NCBI GenBank assembly: GCA_902462525.1
Contig: CABQCA010000068.1
Location: forward strand, 1 to 11,595
Source of the DNA: an uncultured Porphyromonadaceae bacterium
Lineage (GTDB): Bacteria > Bacteroidota > Bacteroidia > Bacteroidales > Muribaculaceae
Direction: 5' to 3'
DNA length: 11,595 nucleotides
Shown: in pieces, positions 5,534-11,595 of the stretch
Numbering within the stretch: the stretch's first letter is position 1
How the letters are laid out: each line of letters begins with the position of its first letter
Notes under the pieces: model-generated
What the model was told of the DNA's origin: nothing
The model's input: only the letters and a program-made list of their open reading frames with translations
The model's database searches: none
Made by a program: the position numbers and the translations under genes

Positions 5534-8293
5534 TCAACCGAATTTCTGGGCAAGGAATGGAGCAGTCACCGAAGCCGGATTGGCGGCCACCTGTTCCGGT
5601 GTGCCACAAGCTACCACGCATCCGCCCTTCTCGCCGCCTTCAGGGCCCATGTCGATAATCCAGTCGGCACATTTGATAACATCGAGATTATGTTCAACCA
5701 CCACAACGGTGTGTCCCATTGAAATAAGACGGTCAAACGCCCTGACAAGCAGATTGATGTCGTGGAAATGCAGCCCGGTAGTCGGTTCGTCGAAAATAAA
5801 CACCGTAGGTCCTGCATGTTCCTGACTGAGGAAATATGCCAGTTTGACCCGCTGATTCTCGCCGCCCGAAAGCGAACTCGAGGTCTGTCCTAATTTGATG
5901 TATCCGAGGCCTACTTCCTGCAAAGGCAGGAGCCGTCGCACCACCCGCTGCTCATCTGTGAAAAACTCAATGGCCTCGTCGACAGTCATATCGAGGATAT
6001 CAGATATATTCTTTCCCCGGTATTTCACTTCGAGCACCTCGGGCTTGAAGCGCTTGCCGTGGCACTGCTCGCACTCAATGGTCACATCGGCGAGGAACTG
6101 CATCTCGATAGTAATCACACCTTCGCCCTTGCACATCTCGCAGCGGCCACCTTCAGTGTTGAACGAGAAGTGCGCCGGTGTAAGGTCGAGCTGCTTCGCA
6201 GACTGCTGCGATGCCATGAGAGCGCGTATTTCGTCGTAGGCTTTCAGGTAGGTTGCCGGATTCGAACGGGTAGAGCGTCCGATGGGATTCTGATCTACGA
6301 AAGTGATGTCGGACACACGCTTTACATCGCCTTCGAGACGACGGAAACGCCCGGGCGCCTCGCCTTCGTCGCGCACAGCACGCGACAGGGCGCGGTAGAA
6401 AATGTCGCGCACAAGTGTCGACTTGCCAGAACCGCTGACACCGGTTACAGCAGTCATTACTCCGAGAGGAATCTCCACATCGATATTCTTGAGATTGTGC
6501 TCGGTAGCTCCTACAATTTTTATACGGTCGTGCCACTTGCGACGGCTTGATGGCACAGGAATCTTCTTTCGGCCCGAAAGATACTGCATGGTATAGCTGC
6601 TCTCCACCTTTCCCAAATCGGACGGGGAACCCTGGAAAACGATTTCACCGCCAAGACGCCCTGCCGCAGGGCCGACATCGATGATTCGGTCGGCAGCCCG
6701 CATTATGTCCTCGTCGTGTTCGACCACCACAACAGTGTTGCCCAGCCGCTGCAGCCGCCGCAGAACTCCGATCAGGCGCTCGGTGTCGCGCGAATGGAGG
6801 CCAATCGACGGCTCATCCAGAATATAGATTGAGCCGACAAGGCTGCTGCCGAGCGATGTAGCGAGATTGATCCGCTGGCTCTCTCCGCCGGAGAGACTGT
6901 TGCTGAGGCGGTCGAGTGTTAGATAGCCCAGCCCGACTTCGCAAAGGAACCCGAGGCGGTTGTTGATTTCGACAAGAAGCCGCTCGGCGACCTTAGCGTC
7001 GCGCTCATCGAGCTTCAGAGCTCCGAACCAGGCGCGCAGTTTTTCAACGGGCATCGTCACAAGTTCGCCTACCGTAGCACCTCCGACACGGACATAGGCC
7101 GCTTCGGGACGAAGCCGCGAGCCTCCGCAGGCATGGCACGTGGTTTTGCCCCTGTAGCGGGCCAGAATCATGCGGAATTCAATGGCCTGCCGCTGCGACG
7201 ACACCCAGTCGAAATAGGCCATGATGCCTTTCACCGTTGAGCCGTTGCCTTTCCACAACAGTCCTTTCTCCGATGGAGTCAGCTGATAATAGGGCTTGTG
7301 GACGGGAAAACCCGCAGCTGCGACCGCGTGGATAAACTCGTTTTTCCACAGTTTCGATTTGGGTCCGCGCCAGGGTGCCACCGCATCGTCGTAGACCGAC
7401 AATGTTTCGTCGGGAATAACAAGATCCTCGCTGATATCGAGAGTCTTGCCGAAGCCCTCACACACCGGACATGCGCCCATCGGATTGTTGAAGTTGAACA
7501 TCTGGTCGGTCGGCTCGGGAAATGTCATGCCGTCGGCCTCGAAGAGCACCGAGAACTCATGAGTGCCGATGTCACCGTTGTCTTTCCACACAAGCAGACG
7601 ACATCGTCCGTGGCCTTCGAAGAAAGCCGTTTCGGCCGATTCAGCGAGTCGCGACAGCTCATCCCCCTCACGCCTCAACACCAGACGGTCGACAAGCAGA
7701 TCGGGAATTTCGGCTGACTTATAGTCTTCGATATCGATAAATTCACCTTTGCTGTCCACGACACGCGTAAAACCTTCCTTGAGATAGATTTCAAGCTGCT
7801 GGCCCAGATCGCGGCCCTCGGGAAGCGCTATGGGAGCCACAATTGCCGCACGGCTGCCTTCGGGGTAGCCGGCGGCAGCAGCAAGGACATCCTGCACCGT
7901 GTGCTTTTTTACCTCTGCGCCGGAGACCGGCGAAAAAGTATGGCCCACACGCCCGAAGAGCATGCGGATATAATCGTAAATCTCGGTGGAAGTACCCACC
8001 GTAGAACGTGGATTGCGGGTATTGACCTTCTGTTCGATGGCTATAGCCGGTGGCAGACCTTTGATGCTGTCACATTCTGGCTTGTTGAGGCGTCCGAGGA
8101 ACTGGCGGGCATATGCCGAGAGACTCTCCACATACCGGCGGCGACCTTCAGCATAAAGTGTATCAAAAGCCAGCGATGATTTGCCCGAACCCGAAAGGCC
8201 GGTTATTACCACAAGCTGATTGCGGGGTATCTCGACGTCGACATTCTTAAGATTGTTGACACGGGCACCCTTGACTGTTATGTTTTTATTCAT
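5534..8293 (-). CDS. uvrA: UvrABC excision nuclease subunit A
   Basis: UvrA, 919 residues, is the DNA-damage recognition ATPase of nucleotide excision repair and loads UvrB. Two ABC ATPase halves are complete. Half one has Walker A GLSGSGKSS (32-40), signature LSGGESQR (467-474), Walker B ILDEPS (491-496) and switch H526. Half two has Walker A GVSGSGKST (618-626), signature LSGGENQR (808-815), Walker B IFDEPT (833-838) and switch H868. Zinc-binding cysteine pairs are visible at C275/C278, C386/C389 and C718/C721 with C741/C744. The insert at about 130-245 where UvrB binds is present, so this is not the shortened UvrA2 class. The second signature has Asn instead of the usual Ala (SGGEAQR), which I recall from a Bacteroidota paralogue group. 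The start at 8293 gives the usual short N-terminus before the first Walker A. It lies 39 bases after cinA on the same strand, with no -7 element between them, so co-transcription is likely. Confidence 0.97.
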   Translation of the reverse strand: MNKNITVKGARVNNLKNVDVEIPRNQLVVITGLSGSGKSSLAFDTLYAEGRRRYVESLSAYARQFLGRLNKPECDSIKGLPPAIAIEQKVNTRNPRSTVGTSTEIYDYIRMLFGRVGHTFSPVSGAEVKKHTVQDVLAAAAGYPEGSRAAIVAPIALPEGRDLGQQLEIYLKEGFTRVVDSKGEFIDIEDYKSAEIPDLLVDRLVLRREGDELSRLAESAETAFFEGHGRCRLLVWKDNGDIGTHEFSVLFEADGMTFPEPTDQMFNFNNPMGACPVCEGFGKTLDISEDLVIPDETLSVYDDAVAPWRGPKSKLWKNEFIHAVAAAGFPVHKPYYQLTPSEKGLLWKGNGSTVKGIMAYFDWVSSQRQAIEFRMILARYRGKTTCHACGGSRLRPEAAYVRVGGATVGELVTMPVEKLRAWFGALKLDERDAKVAERLLVEINNRLGFLCEVGLGYLTLDRLSNSLSGGESQRINLATSLGSSLVGSIYILDEPSIGLHSRDTERLIGVLRRLQRLGNTVVVVEHDEDIMRAADRIIDVGPAAGRLGGEIVFQGSPSDLGKVESSYTMQYLSGRKKIPVPSSRRKWHDRIKIVGATEHNLKNIDVEIPLGVMTAVTGVSGSGKSTLVRDIFYRALSRAVRDEGEAPGRFRRLEGDVKRVSDITFVDQNPIGRSTRSNPATYLKAYDEIRALMASQQSAKQLDLTPAHFSFNTEGGRCEMCKGEGVITIEMQFLADVTIECEQCHGKRFKPEVLEVKYRGKNISDILDMTVDEAIEFFTDEQRVVRRLLPLQEVGLGYIKLGQTSSSLSGGENQRVKLAYFLSQEHAGPTVFIFDEPTTGLHFHDINLLVRAFDRLISMGHTVVVVEHNLDVIKCADWIIDMGPEGGEKGGCVVACGTPEQVAANPASVTAPFLAQKFG

Positions 8294-8332
8294 TTAGTAG
8301 ATTCTGCTATTTATATGTTTAGCCGGTCCGGT

Positions 8333-8611
8333 TCAGGGGTTATATAGGTCTTTGTTATAGAAGTCCATCACTTCGCGGGCCTGTTCGAGAGCCGTGGTGG
8401 CTTCGGAGTCCGGGTCGAGCCCGGCAGCTTCGGCATAGAAGCTGAGTGCGCGGCTCTTCATACCTCGTTTCCAGGCTATCCTTCCCTTCATATAGAGAGC
8501 CCACGCATAGTCGGCAGTATCGGCAAAAATGTCGAGTGCAGCCTCGGCCTCGTCGAGACGATTGGCGGCAAACAAAGCCGCTACAGCCTCTTTGGAAGGA
8601 GAATCAGACTC
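8333..8611 (-). other. TPR-like C-terminal extension encoded within cinA
   Basis: This segment encodes residues about 404-495. A hydrophilic join (ESDSPSKEA) is followed by an alpha-helical region, LFAANRLDEAEAALD. Then comes a good TPR consensus unit, with G446, A458, F461, A465 and P470 in the expected rhythm. The end is AREVMDFYNKDLYNP. From memory, a similar ending is found in small stand-alone Bacteroidales TPR proteins, so this may be such a protein fused to CinA; that origin is inference. Confidence 0.6.
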
Positions 8612-9820
8612 TATCATCTGAACAGTATCGGTAAGGACTGTGGCCGAAGCACGGTCGATGACGGCGCGGCGGTCGCCCATGAGGGTAAGCAGACGGGTCT
8701 GCGTGCCGCGCGGACCGGCAATTGCCGTCCATACTGTGCCGACGGGTTTTTCAGCAGTACCTCCGCCCGGGCCCGCTATGCCGCTGGTTGCCGCGGCATA
8801 ATCAGTGCCGAGCACACGGCGAGCGCCCTCGGCCATCTGACGGACTGTTTCCTCGCTTACGGCGCCATGGGCTTGGAATGTCGTTTCTCCGACACCGAGA
8901 ACATTCGTTTTCACAGCATTGGAATAAGAGACAACGCTTCCGGAAAACACCTCTGAAGCCCCGGACACCGAAGTAATCAAAGCCGCAATATTCCCGCCCG
9001 TGCAGCTTTCAGCAGTACCGAAAGTGAGCTTGCGATGGCGCAGACATTCTATAAGCAATTCTGCAGGCGAGAGTTTACCGGCTCCTGCAAAGTTATCACC
9101 AAGAAGTGAAACAAGTTTGTCGCACTGGCCGCCGAAAGCATCGGGAGTACCTTCAAGACGCAGCACAATTTCGCCGGGAGAGGGAAGATATGCCAACTTG
9201 TATCCGTCGGGCAAGGAATCTTCGAACGCGGCCAGACGCTGTGCCAGAGCCGACTCCGAGATACCGGTAACAGTAAATTCGCGCCGCATCACATCGGGAA
9301 CTGTATGGAAGAAGTCCTCGATGCGTTCGGTCACCACAGGAAGCATAGTGCGTGTTTCAGCCGGAACTCCAGGCATCGCCACAAGTATTTTGCCGTCTTT
9401 CTCGAACCACATTATCGGTGCGGTGCCGACAGTATTCTGAATCACCGAACAACTTGTCGGCACCATGGCCTGAAGACGTGTGAGTTCATTTATCTTAATG
9501 CCGCGTGAAGCAAAAACATGTTCGATATTTTCTGTCACGGCGGCGTCCATGCGCAGCTCGCCTCCGAAAACCGACATCAGCACATTTTTGGTCACATCGT
9601 CGCGAGTCGGGCCGAGGCCGCCGGTGGTGACTGTGAGGTCGCTTTCAGCCATCGCCGCATGGACGGCGGCTGTTATTGCTTCTGCAGTGTCGCCCACAGT
9701 ACGAACGGATTCCACATGCCAGCCTTGTTCGGAAAGGGCACGGGCTATAAGCCCTGAATTAGTGTCGGTGACGCGACCTAAAAGAATCTCGTCGCCTATA
9801 ATTACTATCGACAGTTTCAT
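8333..9820 (-). CDS. cinA: CinA-family protein (nicotinamide-nucleotide amidase) with C-terminal TPR extension
   Basis: The 495-residue protein has three parts. Residues 1 to about 250 are the CinA N-terminal MoaB-like domain (COG1058), with GDEILLGRVTDTN (9-21), TGGLGPTRDD (66-75) and MPGVPAE (149-155). In studied homologues this domain hydrolyses ADP-ribose-type pyrophosphates. Residues about 252-403 are the PncC-type amidase, with TAESCTGG (269-276, S272 the proposed nucleophile), SYSNAVK (298-304) and GIAGPGGG (347-354). It deamidates nicotinamide mononucleotide in NAD salvage. Residues about 404-495 are an extra tail with one recognisable TPR unit (about 440-473) ending in DFYNKDLYNP. 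Ordinary CinA proteins are about 400-420 residues long, so the tail is an addition, in frame and without a frameshift. The start at 9820 is required because GDEILLG follows directly. A -7 element ends five bases upstream. It is divergent from the LTA-synthase-like gene and leads into uvrA. Confidence 0.94.
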   Translation of the reverse strand: MKLSIVIIGDEILLGRVTDTNSGLIARALSEQGWHVESVRTVGDTAEAITAAVHAAMAESDLTVTTGGLGPTRDDVTKNVLMSVFGGELRMDAAVTENIEHVFASRGIKINELTRLQAMVPTSCSVIQNTVGTAPIMWFEKDGKILVAMPGVPAETRTMLPVVTERIEDFFHTVPDVMRREFTVTGISESALAQRLAAFEDSLPDGYKLAYLPSPGEIVLRLEGTPDAFGGQCDKLVSLLGDNFAGAGKLSPAELLIECLRHRKLTFGTAESCTGGNIAALITSVSGASEVFSGSVVSYSNAVKTNVLGVGETTFQAHGAVSEETVRQMAEGARRVLGTDYAAATSGIAGPGGGTAEKPVGTVWTAIAGPRGTQTRLLTLMGDRRAVIDRASATVLTDTVQMIESDSPSKEAVAALFAANRLDEAEAALDIFADTADYAWALYMKGRIAWKRGMKSRALSFYAEAAGLDPDSEATTALEQAREVMDFYNKDLYNP

Positions 9821-9823
9821 AAC

Positions 9824-9833
9824 TGCAAAATTA
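9824..9833 (-). promoter_or_regulatory. Promoter -7 element for cinA-uvrA
   Basis: Read on the minus strand this is TAATTTTGCA, an exact TAnnTTTG followed by the common CA. The final G of the octamer is only five bases from the cinA ATG, so transcription would begin at or within a few bases of the start codon. No good TTTG -33 element is seen at the expected distance. Confidence 0.5.
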
Positions 9834-9882
9834 CTACTTTTTTCTGTGTCTGACGGGAGATATTATATTGTTTTTGATAATT

Positions 9883-9896
9883 TTAAGGGTGCTTAA
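9883..9896. repeat. Inverted repeat in the divergent promoter region
   Basis: TTAAG (9883-9887) and CTTAA (9892-9896) are complementary around GGTG. It lies between the two divergent promoters. It is short and could be a regulator site or chance. Confidence 0.25.
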
Positions 9897-9911
9897 GGCC
9901 AAAAATTGCGA

Positions 9912-9928
9912 CAAAATTGCTAATTTTG
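9912..9928 (+). promoter_or_regulatory. Promoter -7 element with overlapping palindrome for the LTA-synthase-like gene
   Basis: TAATTTTG at 9921-9928 matches the TAnnTTTG consensus exactly and puts transcription start near 9933-9936, giving a leader of about 20 bases before the ATG at 9955. The -33 region is poor. The element forms one arm of the perfect inverted repeat CAAAATT (9912-9918) / AATTTTG (9922-9928) with a 3-base spacer, so a dimeric regulator bound here would block the promoter. The same 10-mer TAATTTTGCA occurs on the opposite strand before cinA. Confidence 0.5.
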
Positions 9929-9954
9929 CATTTGATTTACAGCCATTTCAAGCG

Positions 9955-11595
9955 ATGAAAAAAGCTCTCTTAAAATTTGCAGTCACATATGTGGTCTTTC
10001 TGCTCGTTTTCATTTTGCAGAAGCCATTGTTCATGGCTGTGTATCATAGCCTTTACGGCGGCGTCGGCTTTGGCGGTGTCTTTTCGGTAATTTGGCACGG
10101 CCTTGCCGTCGACCTTTCGATGGCAGCCTACCTCACTATTATTCCGGGCCTGCTCATAGCGGCATCTCTTGCCGTGCGCAGTCGCATCATCGATATTATA
10201 TGGAAAGAATACGCTGCTCTCATCTCGCTGATTATAGCTGCGATAACCATCATAGACCTTGTGCTGTACGACTACTGGGGGTTCCGTCTCGACGCCACAC
10301 CGATGTTCTATTTCCTCAGTTCGCCTAAGGCTGCACTGGCAAGTGCCGGAAAAGGTGAGATATTCGCCGGCTTTGCATCGGTTGTTGTTCTTGCAGTGCT
10401 GATTTTCATGCTGTTGAAATACACCGCCATGCGAATCAAAGTCGAACCGGCAGAAGATCACCGGCGCATATGGCTCCCGGCTGCGATGGTAGTGCTCACC
10501 GGTGCATTGTTCGTCCCTATCCGCGGAGGGTTCACGGTGTCGACCATGAACCCGAGCCGCGCATACTTCAGCACCGAGAAACGGCTCAATCATGCGGCGA
10601 TGAATCCGGCATTCAGTTTTCTTTACTCAGTGACACATCAGAACAATTTCGGCGACCAGTACCGCTTCATGAATCCGGCCGATGCCGACCGTCTGTTTGC
10701 TGAAATGAAAAATGCCAAGGCACAGCCGGATACCACACTGCTGAACACACCGCGTCCTGACATCTGGCTGATTATAGCCGAAAGTTTCTCGTCGCACATC
10801 ATGCCGTCGCTCGGCGGTGAGCCGGTGGCCATGCGCCTCGATTCGATAGCGAAAGAGGGACTGCTCTTCACTCGCTTCTACGCCTCAAGTTTCCGCACCG
10901 ACCGCGCTCTTCCGGCGGTACTGGCCGCCTTCCCCGGCCAGCCCAACACATCGCTGATGAAGTTCATCAACAAGACGGAAAAACTGCCTTCGATATCCGG
11001 CTCACTTGCCAAGGCCGGCTACGGCACCGCCTACTACTACGGCGGCGACATCAATTTCACCAACATGCTTGCATTTCTAAAAAATGCGGGTTTCGAGAAA
11101 ACCGTCAGCGACACCGATTTCCCTCTTTCGAAGAAAACCGGCAAGTGGGGAGCCAACGACGGCGATCTTTTCGAACGTGTGGCAGCTGATGTTCAGGCCG
11201 ACACCACAAGCGGACCGTATTTCCGCGTCGTTCAGACATCGAGCAGCCACGAGCCTTTCGATGTGCCCTATGCCGGCGGCTTCGACAATAAGCGCCTGAA
11301 TGCTTTTGCCTATGCCGACAACTGCATCGGCGGTTTCGTCGATGTACTGAAGAAGTCGCCACGCTGGAATAACACCCTGGTAATCATTGTACCCGACCAT
11401 TTCGGGGCATATCCGCAGGAATTAAACGACGAGCAACAGCGTCACCGCGTTCCGCTCATCATGACCGGCGGTGCGCTCAATCTCCGCGGCACAGTCGACA
11501 CCGTCGGTTCGCAGACCGACATCGCCGCCACTCTTCTCGGTGCCATGGGCATTGATCACAGTGCTTTCACCTATAGCAACGATATGCTTGCCTCC
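9955..11595 (+). CDS. LTA synthase family membrane sulfatase-fold protein (3' end outside the window)
   Basis: 547 residues are visible and the frame runs off the right edge without a stop. The N-terminus has about five hydrophobic segments (roughly 8-28, 42-75, 86-106, 135-155 and 172-190). An extracytoplasmic alkaline-phosphatase-fold domain begins near residue 268. The catalytic set matches Staphylococcus LtaS (E255, T300, H416, D475, H476): E276 in IIAESF, T315 in SSFRTDRAL as the likely nucleophile, H432 in SSSHEPF, and D481-H482 in IVPDHFG. It should transfer a phosphoglycerol- or phosphoethanolamine-type group, or hydrolyse one, at the periplasmic face of the inner membrane. Gram-negative Bacteroidota make no classical lipoteichoic acid, so the acceptor is unknown. 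The ATG at 9955 fits the -7 element at 9921-9928 and the basic MKKALLK start. Judging by LtaS (about 646 residues), perhaps 70-100 residues are missing. Confidence 0.87.
   Translation, partial: MKKALLKFAVTYVVFLLVFILQKPLFMAVYHSLYGGVGFGGVFSVIWHGLAVDLSMAAYLTIIPGLLIAASLAVRSRIIDIIWKEYAALISLIIAAITIIDLVLYDYWGFRLDATPMFYFLSSPKAALASAGKGEIFAGFASVVVLAVLIFMLLKYTAMRIKVEPAEDHRRIWLPAAMVVLTGALFVPIRGGFTVSTMNPSRAYFSTEKRLNHAAMNPAFSFLYSVTHQNNFGDQYRFMNPADADRLFAEMKNAKAQPDTTLLNTPRPDIWLIIAESFSSHIMPSLGGEPVAMRLDSIAKEGLLFTRFYASSFRTDRALPAVLAAFPGQPNTSLMKFINKTEKLPSISGSLAKAGYGTAYYYGGDINFTNMLAFLKNAGFEKTVSDTDFPLSKKTGKWGANDGDLFERVAADVQADTTSGPYFRVVQTSSSHEPFDVPYAGGFDNKRLNAFAYADNCIGGFVDVLKKSPRWNNTLVIIVPDHFGAYPQELNDEQQRHRVPLIMTGGALNLRGTVDTVGSQTDIAATLLGAMGIDHSAFTYSNDMLAS

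Noticed and set aside
6059..6550. Plus-strand frame of 163 codons opposite uvrA
   Set aside because: It is antisense to the second zinc finger and Walker A region of UvrA, with no motif of its own.
8294..8332. Separate promoter or terminator between cinA and uvrA
   Set aside because: There is no TAnnTTTG on the minus strand. CCGGTCCGG has only a one-base spacer and no T-run, so it cannot form a terminator hairpin.
9970..10593. Minus-strand frame of 207 codons opposite the LTA-synthase-like gene
   Set aside because: The plus frame encodes membrane helices and leads into the catalytic domain with promoter support. The minus frame is Cys/His/Arg-rich without motifs.

Overview
The window reads as chromosome of a Bacteroidota member, most likely Bacteroidales. 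The evidence is Bacteroides-type -7 promoter elements (TAnnTTTG) at three gene starts, no visible Shine-Dalgarno sequences, and Bacteroidales-like wording in several proteins. These include the NHRDIVLD acyltransferase motif, a UvrA with SGGENQR in its second signature, and a TPR tail ending in DFYNKDLYNP. I cannot fix the genus; the moderately GC-rich coding would suit Muribaculaceae or a relative. No RNA gene, CRISPR array, insertion sequence or phage gene was recognised.

Layout. Positions 1-467 hold the 3' end of an unrecognised plus-strand gene, followed by a probable terminator. A promoter and a leader hairpin at about 578-643 then precede a tight plus-strand run of four genes whose stop and start codons overlap by 1 or 4 bases. 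They encode a PlsB/PlsC-superfamily acyltransferase (659-1852), a membrane-anchored metallophosphoesterase (1852-3039), the RNA-binding transcription factor Tex (3036-5138) and a short, divergent HPPK (FolK)-like protein (5135-5524). Nine bases later this run meets, tail to tail, a minus-strand pair: cinA (8333-9820), which carries a C-terminal TPR extension, followed by uvrA (5534-8293). A 134-bp divergent promoter region (9821-9954) separates cinA from an LTA-synthase-family membrane sulfatase-fold transferase (9955 to the right edge, truncated by the window).

How the genes may work together. The four overlapping genes are probably one transcript with coupled translation. Acyltransferase plus membrane phosphoesterase hints at envelope lipid metabolism, while Tex and the HPPK-like protein are probably passengers. 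cinA and uvrA are probably co-transcribed, joining pyridine-nucleotide salvage with nucleotide excision repair.

Most of the window is ordinary housekeeping DNA, and I see no convincing new multi-gene system. The points most worth a second look are the CinA-TPR fusion, the HPPK-like protein that lacks normal HPPK substrate residues, the short leader predicted for cinA, and the strong leader hairpin before the acyltransferase gene.
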